NCBI GenBank assembly: GCA_031425035.1
Contig: JANPIN010000109.1
Location: 70,841-134,840, forward strand
DNA: 64,000 nt
Origin: M3007 sp031425035
GTDB taxonomy: Bacteria > Bacteroidota > Bacteroidia > Chitinophagales > Saprospiraceae
Reading direction: 5' to 3'
The notes under the pieces are model-generated. The model saw only the letters and a list, made by a program, of their open reading frames with translations, had not been told where the DNA came from and made no database searches. Each line of letters starts with the position of its first letter. The first letter of the stretch is position 1. Shown here piece by piece: positions 53,608-62,820 of this stretch. The translations under genes were made by a program, and so were the position numbers.

Positions 53608-54666
53608 ATGTTAAAATCATTTACCCAACTCATTTTTTGCTTTCTTTTCTGCCTTTTTCTGTTGCCGGATATTTCCGCTCAGGACCCGCGTTTTTCCCAG
53701 TATTATGCGTCCCCCTGGAACCTGAATCCGGCCATGACCGGTGTGTTTAACGGTAGCTGGCGTGCAACGGCTAATTACCGCGACCAGTGGAACAGTTTCC
53801 TGACGCCGGTACCTTTTCGCACTTATTCGGCGGCCTTCGATGCGCGTTTCAACGTCGCCAATAATGACTATGCTTCCTTCGGCCTTGGCGCCACGCATGA
53901 TGAAGCCGGCACTGCGCGCTACACACAAAATAAAGTCCAGCTCGGCGGCGCTTTTTTGAAACAGCTTTCGGGCGGGTATAACCGGGCGGAGAACTATTTA
54001 TCGGCAGGCGCACAAATTGGTTTTGGTCAGAACTCCCTGGACTGGAGCAAATTATGGTTCAGCCGTCAATTCGATAGCGTCAATGAACGCCCGGACCAGA
54101 ACCTTTCCAATCAGGAAGGTTTTATGGATGCCCAGACCAATCTGTATCTGGATTTCAACGCCGGCCTGCTGTGGTACACCGTCTTCGGCGATAATGGGTT
54201 CTTCTATGCCGGCGGCGCTTTGCACCACTTAAATAAACCGAAAATATCCCTGCAGGATGACGACGGGGAAACGCTGTATTCCCGTTGGTCCGGCCACGTG
54301 GGCGGTCAGTTTCCGGTGAGCGATAACTTAGCGCTGCTGCCCGGCGCCATCGTGATGAAACAGGGCCCGGCCATGGAAACGGACCTGGGTCTCAACCTGC
54401 GTTACTCCAACAATGACGTAGATGAACTGGCCATGCGCTTCGGTGTCTGGGGCCGGGTGGGCAATAAACTGGACCGCGGCCTGCAAATGGACGCCATTAC
54501 CATCGTCGGCATGCTGGAAATGAATCGCTGGGTGCTGGGCATAAGTTATGATGTAACAGTCTCCGGACTCACGCTGGCGAATAATTCCCGCGGCGCCGTT
54601 GAACTTTCGCTGACCTATGTGCATCCGGAACACCGCCGTTCGCGGGTAACCTGCCCGAAACTCTAG
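53608..54666 (+). CDS. PorP/SprF-family T9SS outer-membrane protein
   Basis: 352 residues. Signal peptide ending DISAQ, then the family start DPRFSQYYASPWNLNPAMTG and a 14-strand-type barrel with GSWRATANYRDQWNSF and the end LSLTYVHPEHRRSRVTCPKL. SprF proteins sit beside genes for type B cargo (SprB) and are needed for its display. The 170-bp gap behind the giant gene and same direction support such a role here. The family also includes PorP, a core part of the system, so the exact function is open. Confidence 0.92.
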   Translation: MLKSFTQLIFCFLFCLFLLPDISAQDPRFSQYYASPWNLNPAMTGVFNGSWRATANYRDQWNSFLTPVPFRTYSAAFDARFNVANNDYASFGLGATHDEAGTARYTQNKVQLGGAFLKQLSGGYNRAENYLSAGAQIGFGQNSLDWSKLWFSRQFDSVNERPDQNLSNQEGFMDAQTNLYLDFNAGLLWYTVFGDNGFFYAGGALHHLNKPKISLQDDDGETLYSRWSGHVGGQFPVSDNLALLPGAIVMKQGPAMETDLGLNLRYSNNDVDELAMRFGVWGRVGNKLDRGLQMDAITIVGMLEMNRWVLGISYDVTVSGLTLANNSRGAVELSLTYVHPEHRRSRVTCPKL

Positions 54667-54692
54667 TGAAAATAGGGCCGCTAAACAGTGCA

Positions 54693-55394
54693 TTATTCAC
54701 TGGACGCGGCACTAGGCGGGACAGTTTTTTCACCGATGCTGATTTCCGCTGCCCGCAGGATCATCCAGATGGTCCCGCACATCAGCAGGTGACCAATATC
54801 GAAATAGGTGATCCAGGTGCCCAGGGAAAATTTTGCCACGTGTACACCCGCTGCCGCTACGGCGAACAAAATAGAACCCAGCAAAAATAGGCTGCTATGC
54901 TGGCGGGTTTTGTAATAATTCCAGCCTTCCAGGGCGCCAACCAGCAGTAACATGCCGAAAGCGGAATGGATTTCTACCAGTGGAAACCACAGGGTGATAA
55001 ATACGAATACAGTGGCGAGTAGTAGTTCGACCACGTTGAGAACGGTCAGGGAACGTACCCAGGTGCGATTGAGAAATACCCGACTGCGCTCAATGCAGGT
55101 TTGACCAAGGGCCGTTACCGCCAGCATGCCCAACACCCAGCCCGGCGTTTTGAAAACAAAGGGCACAAAGTATAAAAATGCATGGCCCACCAGGCCGCCA
55201 ATGAAAGTCGACACCCCCATTAAAATCAGGAAAGCACGGAACAGCCTGAGCTCCGGCGTGCGGGAGTGCCGGCCCAATCGTTGCCAGGCGTACAGGCAAA
55301 CCAAGGCAACAAATACCGATGTTAAGGCGATGGAAAATTCAGTCACGCGGACGTCCCAGAAGTACAGATCGGGCTCGAGGTAGTGTGGCTCCAT
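54693..55394 (-). CDS. Seven-helix membrane protein, unknown (DUF6962-like)
   Basis: 233 residues from the ATG at 55394 (MEPHYLEPDLYFWDVRVTEF); upstream in-frame codons to 55490 lie in promoter DNA. Seven hydrophobic segments are seen, with His and Asp at membrane positions (LVGHAFLYFVPF, VEIHSAFG, AAGVHVAKFSLGTWITYFDI-GH), a pattern like the CREST/ceramidase membrane hydrolases, though this resemblance is weak. Divergent from purE. Function not known. Confidence 0.6.
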   Translation of the reverse strand: MEPHYLEPDLYFWDVRVTEFSIALTSVFVALVCLYAWQRLGRHSRTPELRLFRAFLILMGVSTFIGGLVGHAFLYFVPFVFKTPGWVLGMLAVTALGQTCIERSRVFLNRTWVRSLTVLNVVELLLATVFVFITLWFPLVEIHSAFGMLLLVGALEGWNYYKTRQHSSLFLLGSILFAVAAAGVHVAKFSLGTWITYFDIGHLLMCGTIWMILRAAEISIGEKTVPPSAASSE

Positions 55395-55398
55395 AGGG

Positions 55399-55406
55399 CG
55401 AAGGTA
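55399..55406 (-). promoter_or_regulatory. -7-like element TACCTTCG of the seven-helix gene
   Basis: One change from TAnnTTTG; ends four bases before the ATG at 55394. Confidence 0.4.
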
Positions 55407-55528
55407 TAACAGCCGGCTAATTTGCTGTTGATTTAGGGCCGGCGAATCCCCTATTTTCATCAAATAAATTAGTAAAACATTGATAATCAAGGTCTAATGC
55501 AAAACATTTTAAACACGCTATACTATTT

Positions 55529-56020
55529 ATGATCGCCATTATTATGGGTTCCGATTCCGACCTGCCTATTATGCAAAAAGCAGCGGATATACTGAAAGAC
55601 CTGCAGGTGCCTTTTGAAATGACCATCGTTTCGGCGCATCGTACGCCGGAAAGAATGTTTGATTTTGCTAAAAATGCCCACGAACGCGGCATTCGGGTGG
55701 TGATCGCCGGTGCAGGTGGCGCTGCGCATTTGCCGGGCATGGTAGCCGCCATTTCCCCTTTGCCGGTCATTGGCGTGCCCGTCAAATCCTCTAATTCCAT
55801 CGATGGCTGGGATAGTATATTATCCATTTTGCAAATGCCGGAAGGCGTTCCGGTAGCCACCGTCGCCCTGAACGCCGGACGGAATGCCGGTATACTGGCC
55901 GCGCAAATTTTAGCCACCAGCGACCCTGCCCTGCTCAGCCGAATCATCGCCTTTAAAAAAGGTCTGGAAAAAACGGTACTGGAAAAAGCCCAAAAAATGG
56001 AGCAAAACCAAACTACTTAG
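55529..56020 (+). CDS. purE: N5-carboxyaminoimidazole ribonucleotide mutase
   Basis: 163 residues, class I PurE. It moves the carboxyl group of N5-CAIR to give CAIR in purine synthesis. The signature MGSDSDLPIMQKA and the catalytic-loop VSAHRTPERM are seen, plus GAGGAAHLPGM and GVPVKSSNSIDGWDSILSIL. purK is not in the window. Its stop overlaps by 8 bp with the end of the convergent EAD-protease-TIR gene. Confidence 0.94.
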   Translation: MIAIIMGSDSDLPIMQKAADILKDLQVPFEMTIVSAHRTPERMFDFAKNAHERGIRVVIAGAGGAAHLPGMVAAISPLPVIGVPVKSSNSIDGWDSILSILQMPEGVPVATVALNAGRNAGILAAQILATSDPALLSRIIAFKKGLEKTVLEKAQKMEQNQTT

Positions 56021-57548
56021 GCAACAATTTACGTAGTTCTGTCGCAATATCGTTATAAGCCGTATCCACATTGGGAAAGTCGGAAACTGAACGGCCCTGG
56101 GAGGGCAGTGAACGCAGTTTTTCCAAACCCGTACCATCATAGTCCGCTTTTTCGATCAGGATCGGAATGACCCTGCGCCCTTGCTCCAGGGCTTTACTCA
56201 CCAGTTCGAACCACTGCGGGGAATTGAAAATATTGACCGTTACCAGCACCAGCAGGTAGTCCGCATCGGCTAGTTCAGTTTCGGCATTGGCCAGTAAATC
56301 GCCCGTGCCGTCCTGCACGTTATACACCCGGATTTTTTTGGTGAATTTAAGCACGTTCAGGTGCTTGTTGAGCAACAGGCACTGCGCGGAGTCCGCCAGA
56401 TCATTGACAATGACGAATTTAGGTATACTGGAAAGCGGTTGCATTACTTTCGGTTCGACGGGTTGCGGCGGTTGCGGATTTAGTATTTCCCTTTGCCCGG
56501 GCTCTGGCCGTTCGGCTGGTATATCGGCAGGTCGCCTTTCATTGGGCAAACCCAGATGCTTAAAAATATCCCGCACTAAAATACCCCGGTTGGCTTTTTT
56601 ACGGTCGCCGCGGGCATTGATCTGAATGCCGCCATTTTCCGTTTTTCCAGCATGGTGAATAGCCACTACCCGCCAGTCGCGGTTAAAAACCGGCGATCCG
56701 CTACTACCTGGTTCGGTATCGGTCGTGTAAAACAGGTACTGGTCCCAGATACTGATTACTTCATTGGCATTCAGGGCAATTTGCTTGTCTTCCCCATTCG
56801 GGTGCTGGATGATGGTAACCGATTCGCCGGCGACCGGTAGTGCCTCCGTATCAAAATCCACATAACCCCACTGGCTCAAAGGCGCATCATTTCGATCCAC
56901 GACGCGTGCCCGGGTAAAATCTAAGGACTGATCGGTGCTGAAATCCGTAATATCCAGGTCATAAGCCGTCCGGGAGCGTACGTTTCCGGGGGGATCAAGT
57001 TCATAATTGAATTCTACGCGGGCAGTTCTGGCGACTTCGGCCGAAGGAATAACGTGTTGATTGGTGAATATGTACCCGTCGCGGGTCAAAAAACCGGTGC
57101 CTTTCGATCCATCGGCACAGACCACCCGGCATACCGCTTTGGCCGCTTGCAAGGCCTTTTCCAGCCAGTTGATCCGTAAAAGATTGCTGGTCGGACCAAT
57201 GATTTTCTCCAGATGGGCTTCGTCCGGGAGTTCGAACTGAAAGGTGCTTACCGAGCGCACCCTGGCATTTAGCTGCACCCTTTTGGGCAAATCCTTCATC
57301 AGATCAAGTAGTGCGTAACGTGTCCGCGATACCGTACGACCGTATTCCTCAAAGCTGATCAGGTTCCGTTGAAAAGACCGCTGCGCTTCCTTAAAATTGC
57401 CCGATAACTGAATAACATCCTGCCGAAGCCCGGCCTGGGTCTTCTGGTCCAGGTCCAATAATTTATCAATGGCTTTTTCAATTTCACTATCCTCCAACAG
57501 GCCTTCTATGGTCTGTATATAAACGTCCTGGGCATTTTGCATCTCCAT
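56013..57548 (-). CDS. EAD11-like + trypsin-like protease + TIR-like domain protein (probable conflict-system effector)
   Basis: 511 residues, no signal peptide. Residues 5-88 are a helical domain like the effector-associated domain EAD11 (IEKAIDKLLDL, DVIQLSGNFKEAQRSFQRNL, RTRYALLDLMKDL). Residues 130-335 are a trypsin-like protease with an intact triad: His165 in FTNQHVI, Asp210 in SLDFTRARV, Ser283 in EPGSSGSPVFN. A Pro-rich linker (336-372) leads to a TIR-like domain (377-508) with KFVIVNDLADS, DADYLLVLVTV, Glu448 in SPQWFELV and the end LRSLPSQGRSVSDFPNVDTA. EAD proteins of this kind are proposed to assemble by homotypic contacts in prokaryotic conflict systems. Partner genes are not adjacent. 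The TIR assignment is by pattern, not by search. Confidence 0.75.
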   Translation of the reverse strand: MEMQNAQDVYIQTIEGLLEDSEIEKAIDKLLDLDQKTQAGLRQDVIQLSGNFKEAQRSFQRNLISFEEYGRTVSRTRYALLDLMKDLPKRVQLNARVRSVSTFQFELPDEAHLEKIIGPTSNLLRINWLEKALQAAKAVCRVVCADGSKGTGFLTRDGYIFTNQHVIPSAEVARTARVEFNYELDPPGNVRSRTAYDLDITDFSTDQSLDFTRARVVDRNDAPLSQWGYVDFDTEALPVAGESVTIIQHPNGEDKQIALNANEVISIWDQYLFYTTDTEPGSSGSPVFNRDWRVVAIHHAGKTENGGIQINARGDRKKANRGILVRDIFKHLGLPNERRPADIPAERPEPGQREILNPQPPQPVEPKVMQPLSSIPKFVIVNDLADSAQCLLLNKHLNVLKFTKKIRVYNVQDGTGDLLANAETELADADYLLVLVTVNIFNSPQWFELVSKALEQGRRVIPILIEKADYDGTGLEKLRSLPSQGRSVSDFPNVDTAYNDIATELRKLLPK

Positions 57549-57577
57549 GTTGGTGCTGGTCCTTTTAATAATAAAAA

Positions 57578-57609
57578 ACTTCCCGAAAGGTCTTAAACTT
57601 TCGGGAAGT
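57578..57609 (-). terminator. Terminator of the upstream T9SS gene
   Basis: Perfect 12-bp arms ACTTCCCGAAAG and CTTTCGGGAAGT around an 8-base loop. On the minus strand it is followed by a T-rich run, so it ends transcription of the 1154-residue gene before the EAD-protease-TIR gene. Confidence 0.75.
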
Positions 57610-57732
57610 GCGGCATTAAATTCAGGCTAAACGTAAAGCGGTTTTGAACAAAGGTCCGATCTAATTTGCCGACGGCCAATAACTAAACCCGTCTATACAT
57701 CTTAAACCCTTCTAAACCAACCATATAAACAC

Positions 57733-60700
57733 TTACTGTTTTACGATCCGTACCGGCCTGCTCACCTCCGAACCGTCGGTCAGCAGCAACTGGTAGATGC
57801 CGCCGGGCAAGGCGCTCACCGGCAAAATAACCGAGTTCATACCGACTTCACTGTCTGCACTTTGTTCCAGCACCAGGCGTCCGGTAAAATCAAACAGCCG
57901 CAGCGTGACCTGTTCTTCCTGCGGACTGTTAAAACGCACCGTCAGGCGATCCGTCGCTGGGTTCGGGAGTACTTCGGTGATGCCAAAGGCGCGCTCCGGG
58001 CGGACCAGATGAACGGTTGGCGATACCGCTTCCGTGCCATCCGTATCGACCGAACGCAGGCGGTAATAGGCCACGGGTAGCGGTTGTTTATCAAGGAGGC
58101 TGTAGTTTTGGAGCGCTTTAGAATCCACCTGTCCGGCGACGCGACCCACTTCCGTCCAGTTTAGGCCATCGGCCGAGCGCTCGACTACATGCCATTGTAC
58201 GTTTTTTTCCGTCAACGTCGCCCATTCCAGCAGGTTGCTGCGGTCGACCATTTTACCGGTAAAAGATTGTAATTCAAGGGGTAAAGGAACAGAACCAAAG
58301 TGTGCTCCGAACTCGCCGAGGGCGGTGGTTTGGAATTGCAGGTAGAAACTGTTTTGCATCAGGATCGCCTGCACACCTGGCACCAGCGTAGAAGGCCCGA
58401 TATTATTCAGTTGGTCACAGTCCGTATTTGGGCCGCTGTACTGGGAAACGACCAGATTGGCAGCCGTATTCACCGGCAAACCCGCTTTGGATTTCAGAGA
58501 ATCCAACTCACTGTTGTAAAAGAACAGGCGCACGTCGATAGGCATTATAGGAGCTGTGCTCGAACTGAGCTGGAAATACGCCGGCATATAAGGGATGTTA
58601 TTACCGGAAATTGGAATGGTCGGGAAGGTCTTAATTTTGGCAGTCACCGTTCCCAGGTTTTGATTGTTCGGGTTGACGGCCAGCACCAGCCTGCCAATAT
58701 CGGTCGTTGCGGGGGAAGTATAAATATTTACCCAGTTTGAACCACTAACCGATTCCACTACATACGCTGTGCAGTTATCCCCGGTCTGACGTACGGCATC
58801 ATCATTCACCTGAATACAAAAAGGTCCTTCGGCATTAATCCCCCAGCTATCCACTTGTATATAGTAAGTCGTGCCTGCCTGTAATCCGGTATAGGTAAAG
58901 TTGGAGTTGAATCCTATACCTGCATCTTCATCACTTTCCACCAGGGTAAATGTGGCGTAATTAGCCGGATCACCAACTGCATACAGAGCAATTTGACTGT
59001 CACCCAGGGAATTTATTACGGTGCTGTTATTGGTACCAATAGTTACCGTCTGCGATGTCGGGGCTATAAAACGAAACCAGACCGTGTTTTTCGCAGGTTG
59101 TGTCCAGCGCCCGACCACGCCATCAGCTGCAACGGTATCCGGATTGGGTTCGTTCAGGTCCAGTGTCGCTGAACTGTTAGAGTATATATTCTGCGAACAA
59201 CTGGTGTTCAAGGTCAGTAAAATAGCATTTTCCGGTTTATCATTGATCGGACCGCAACCCTCCAATTTGAAAGATTGATTCACTGTGGCCGTAGTAGCCG
59301 GGTCAGCCAGAATGAAGTATTCCACACCAGCCACCAATACACCCGTCAGGGAAGAATCCGGCGCATTATTAAATGATCCGATGCAGGTCCAGTCGGAAGG
59401 CCCACAACCCGCAGACACCGGTTTGTAAAAATAATTGACGTAGTTGTTACTGCTGCCGGTCGGTGTCGTCAATTTAAACAAATACTGTCGGGTGTTCGGT
59501 GGTGTAAAGCGGAAAAGACGTTCTTTACCGGGAGTTGTTCCGCCACAGCTGGTCACATTCCATAAGCCGGTTCCGGTGGCACTAACCGTTGCTGGATTAC
59601 CGCAGAAAATGCTGTTTGAGTTATTTCCCCCAGGCAGTGTTGTACAACGTACTGGCGTAAAAAATTTCAACGTATCCCAGACACTGTTGGCGCCATTTGT
59701 ACAGTTGCCTTGTACAACGAATATATAGCTGGTACCAGATGACAAACCGCTCAGTGCTACTGCGTTATCCGTAGTCGTCATAGTCGTTGTAGGCGCAACG
59801 TTGGGGACTTCAAACAACTTATAAGTATAAGTTGGCGCACCGAACATTTTGGTCCAGGAGATCGACGCCGTATTAAAATCAACCGAATTCAGTTTCAATT
59901 GCAACACCTTGTAGCAGGAATCTGCCGGTAAAGTCGCACAAGTCAAACTGGCTAACCAGCCCAGGTCAAGTACAGAGGCAGAAGTATCCGATTTAAATTT
60001 TACCGTCAGACAGCCTGTGCTCGTGGTGGAGGTAAAAGGGCCGGGACCTGTTAATGGTAAATACACACCCGTAAAAGCGCCGAATAGTGGCGCCGCCGTG
60101 CTGTTGCCATTGTAAATACGCAGCGTATCGCCAACACCAGTGGAAAACGAAGTGAAACTCACCGTCAGCGCCTTATTTGCCTCATCCGGACAAAATGTAC
60201 GTACATAATTCTCGCTGGTGGCGTAATTACTCAGCAGGCCCGCGTTCGAATCGGTAAAAGCATCATTACAGCTGGCTTCGGTCAGAAACGACACCGGCCC
60301 CGTCCAGGCACTGTATAAATTACCGCATTTTGCCCGCACGTAGAAACTGTACTGGGTGTTGCCGTTTAGTCCGGTTATGATCGTGCTGGTATCTGTGGTA
60401 TTTACCGTACCCAGTGCCGTACCCATGCTGCCTGGGACAAAACCATTTAATCCATAGGTCCACTGGTATCCTTCGGGTATGCCACTCGGTGGCAGCGTCC
60501 AGTGCAAAGAAGCCGTAGTAGAGGTGCTTGATTGAAAATAAGCGTTCGCGGGTGCCTGGCAAACCGAGACATAGAGTACTGGACGGCTGGTAGGCACCGC
60601 ATTTATGGGCGAATAACCAGGTGCATTACAAACATTTATGTCATCTAACGCATGATAAATCAAGGAAGCCGGATAGGGCAATCCTTTAGTAAGCTTTACG

Positions 60701-61197
60701 CTGGCACTTTCAGAGAAATAGTTGCCTACCATGTTTGGTGGACTATGACAAACTTCGACGACCAGATTCGAGGTACCGTCCCATAAAAATCCATTGTTGA
60801 ATGTATGTTCGTTCAAGCCGATAGCTGGCAGGAAATCAATCGGACCATATACTGTTGTCGCACCGGGTATCCAGGCGGTTAGTTCCGTTTGACTAGTCAA
60901 GGCCAGCTTAATAGTGTAATTTTCAAGCATAGTACCGCCGTTCAAACTCACCACGTTAAACCCCAGCGCCGTAAGGTTACCCGCTGGTACACCCGCTGTC
61001 ATCAGATCGGCAGCGCGATATAGATACTGGGCCCGGGTGGATTCAAAACGATCTGCATAGGGTGTGGGAAATGAATCAGCAGTATTTTGACCATTAAAAA
61101 CGCCTACCGTATAGTTCTGCCCTTGTAAAGAAAATATTGTCAAAAAACTGCCCAGGGCGAACAAGCAAGTCAGAATCAGTTGTGCAGATGATTTCAT
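57733..61197 (-). CDS. T9SS type A secreted protein with FN3 and CUB domains
   Basis: 1154 residues with signal peptide (MKSSAQLILTCLFALGSFLT-...LQGQ). An N-terminal domain with fixed pattern YTVGVFNGQNTADSFPTPYA, an FN3 domain (about 212-305, ending YSAWTGPVSFLTEA), a CUB domain (about 308-420, TFCPDEANKALTVSFTSF), a second FN3 (about 430-520), one or two pre-peptidase C-terminal-type domains (about 535-830) and the sorting signal VLPNPATDRLTVRFNSPQEE at the C-terminus. No catalytic domain is seen, so a structural or adhesive role is likely. It has its own terminator. Confidence 0.88.
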   Translation of the reverse strand: MKSSAQLILTCLFALGSFLTIFSLQGQNYTVGVFNGQNTADSFPTPYADRFESTRAQYLYRAADLMTAGVPAGNLTALGFNVVSLNGGTMLENYTIKLALTSQTELTAWIPGATTVYGPIDFLPAIGLNEHTFNNGFLWDGTSNLVVEVCHSPPNMVGNYFSESASVKLTKGLPYPASLIYHALDDINVCNAPGYSPINAVPTSRPVLYVSVCQAPANAYFQSSTSTTASLHWTLPPSGIPEGYQWTYGLNGFVPGSMGTALGTVNTTDTSTIITGLNGNTQYSFYVRAKCGNLYSAWTGPVSFLTEASCNDAFTDSNAGLLSNYATSENYVRTFCPDEANKALTVSFTSFSTGVGDTLRIYNGNSTAAPLFGAFTGVYLPLTGPGPFTSTTSTGCLTVKFKSDTSASVLDLGWLASLTCATLPADSCYKVLQLKLNSVDFNTASISWTKMFGAPTYTYKLFEVPNVAPTTTMTTTDNAVALSGLSSGTSYIFVVQGNCTNGANSVWDTLKFFTPVRCTTLPGGNNSNSIFCGNPATVSATGTGLWNVTSCGGTTPGKERLFRFTPPNTRQYLFKLTTPTGSSNNYVNYFYKPVSAGCGPSDWTCIGSFNNAPDSSLTGVLVAGVEYFILADPATTATVNQSFKLEGCGPINDKPENAILLTLNTSCSQNIYSNSSATLDLNEPNPDTVAADGVVGRWTQPAKNTVWFRFIAPTSQTVTIGTNNSTVINSLGDSQIALYAVGDPANYATFTLVESDEDAGIGFNSNFTYTGLQAGTTYYIQVDSWGINAEGPFCIQVNDDAVRQTGDNCTAYVVESVSGSNWVNIYTSPATTDIGRLVLAVNPNNQNLGTVTAKIKTFPTIPISGNNIPYMPAYFQLSSSTAPIMPIDVRLFFYNSELDSLKSKAGLPVNTAANLVVSQYSGPNTDCDQLNNIGPSTLVPGVQAILMQNSFYLQFQTTALGEFGAHFGSVPLPLELQSFTGKMVDRSNLLEWATLTEKNVQWHVVERSADGLNWTEVGRVAGQVDSKALQNYSLLDKQPLPVAYYRLRSVDTDGTEAVSPTVHLVRPERAFGITEVLPNPATDRLTVRFNSPQEEQVTLRLFDFTGRLVLEQSADSEVGMNSVILPVSALPGGIYQLLLTDGSEVSRPVRIVKQ

Positions 61198-61420
61198 AAA
61201 AAAGAGATTACAAGTTGAAGAAAAATGAGGATCGGAACGGGGGAAACCGGGATTATAACGCTTTGGGAGCGTTGTAACAGTTTTCTTCAGGTAGCAGGGG
61301 AAAGCACATCACAGGCCAGCCGGATGTAGCCCGAAAAATATTCAAAATACACGAAGCTGTAGATTAATGTACGGTAAATACGTTGAAAAGTCGGATTCAG
61401 GCATTCTTTGCACGTATCTC

Positions 61421-62728
61421 TCAGCTCTTGGAACCCGCCAGGTCCACTTCCCGACGTTCAATCGCGGGCAGGTTACGAACCACCATCTGTAAGGTGTTGC
61501 GAATACGCTCCTCGAAGAGCACGATCTTACCTTTCTTCAGGTTGGCAATCGTCTCTTCATTATAATGCCGGATTGTGAGCAACTCCAGCCCCAGCTCCGC
61601 TTTTACCTTGAACTCATCCGCTACATCCTTCGTGAATTTTTCAATCCGGTCGGGCTGGTTGGGTACGCAAATGGTAAAACTGATCGCCGTATTCTGCATC
61701 ATGTTTACGAACAACCTTAGATCAGCAGCTTTGCCAAAAAGCCGTGCCATGTGATGTTCGGCCACAAAAGAGTAGTCTAACGTACTAATATGCAGTAATG
61801 CCTGATTTTTTTCGACCATGATGATCGGCGGGTAAGTTTCCTCCGTATCGCTGCTGATTTCGGTACCCGGCGCCTCCGGATCGAGGAAAGACTTCACGTA
61901 TAGGGGTATATTCTTGTTCTGCAACGGCTTGATCGTTTTCGGGTGGATCACAGAAGCGCCGTAATAGGTCATTTCAATGGCTTCCCGGTACGAGAGGCGA
62001 TCCAGTTTGATCACGTGCTCGAACAAACGCGGATCGGCATTCAACACGCCCGGCACGTCTTTCCAGATGCTCATGCTTTCGGCATTCAGGCAATGGGAGA
62101 ATATGGCGGCGGAGTAGTCGGAGCCTTCCCGACCCAGGGTGGTCGTGAAATTTTCGGAGGTGGAACCGATAAAGCCCTGCGTGAGTACAAAACCACCCTT
62201 TGCGAGCATGGGCGGCACGATCTTCTGCGCACTGGCGCGGGTTTTATCCCAGATCACCCAGCCTTCGCGGTAGGTGTTATCCGTCGCCACCACGTCGCGG
62301 GCATCCAGCCATTCGGTTTTCAGACCGCTTTTATTCAAAAAAGCCGCCGTTATTTTAGAACTCACCAGCTCGCCCATGCAGACGATCTGATCGTACATAT
62401 AATCGTAGTTATCCGAGGGTTTTTCCTCCAGCACCCATTCGCCTTCCACAAAAACGTCGTTGACGGCGGCAAAAACTTCGTCGTTCGCGTCAAATAACTC
62501 GCGCATCAACTTATAATGTTTTTCCTTCACCCCATCGTACAGGGCCTGTGCTTCCCCGGTTTGCTTGACGTGCGCGGCCATTACTTCTTCCAGCGCATTG
62601 GTCATTTTGCCCATCGCCGAGACGATGATGACCAGCTCTTCACCGGCATATTTTTGTAAAATAGCGGCCACATTACGTAATCCATCCGCGTCTTTGAGGC
62701 TCGCGCCACCGAATTTGAAAACTTTCAT
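61421..62728 (-). CDS. lysC: Aspartate kinase
   Basis: 435 residues from the ATG at 62728 (MKVFKFGGASLKDADGL); an upstream Met at 62767 lies within the promoter. Amino-acid kinase fold with KFGGAS, LDARDVV, GREGSDYSAAIFSHC and CLNAESMSIWKDVPGVLNAD (nucleotide and aspartate contacts), and C-terminal ACT domains (about 300-435). It makes aspartyl phosphate for lysine, threonine, methionine and diaminopimelate. It is the monofunctional form, not fused to homoserine dehydrogenase. Regulation by lysine or threonine cannot be read. Confidence 0.93.
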   Translation of the reverse strand: MKVFKFGGASLKDADGLRNVAAILQKYAGEELVIIVSAMGKMTNALEEVMAAHVKQTGEAQALYDGVKEKHYKLMRELFDANDEVFAAVNDVFVEGEWVLEEKPSDNYDYMYDQIVCMGELVSSKITAAFLNKSGLKTEWLDARDVVATDNTYREGWVIWDKTRASAQKIVPPMLAKGGFVLTQGFIGSTSENFTTTLGREGSDYSAAIFSHCLNAESMSIWKDVPGVLNADPRLFEHVIKLDRLSYREAIEMTYYGASVIHPKTIKPLQNKNIPLYVKSFLDPEAPGTEISSDTEETYPPIIMVEKNQALLHISTLDYSFVAEHHMARLFGKAADLRLFVNMMQNTAISFTICVPNQPDRIEKFTKDVADEFKVKAELGLELLTIRHYNEETIANLKKGKIVLFEERIRNTLQMVVRNLPAIERREVDLAGSKS

Positions 62729-62764
62729 GTTTGTTGAGTGTCTCTGTTGAGTAGTTTGAATGGG

Positions 62765-62772
62765 CAAAATTA
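62765..62772 (-). promoter_or_regulatory. -7 element TAATTTTG of lysC
   Basis: Minus-strand match to TAnnTTTG, 36 bases before the ATG at 62728. Confidence 0.45.
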
Positions 62773-62796
62773 AAAAGGGAATGCCCTACAACTCCG

Positions 62797-62804
62797 TATT
62801 TTTG
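62797..62804 (+). promoter_or_regulatory. -7 element TATTTTTG of the dihydrouridine synthase gene
   Basis: Matches TAnnTTTG, 16 bases before the ATG at 62821. Confidence 0.45.
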
Positions 62805-62820
62805 CAGCGAAAATCAAAAT

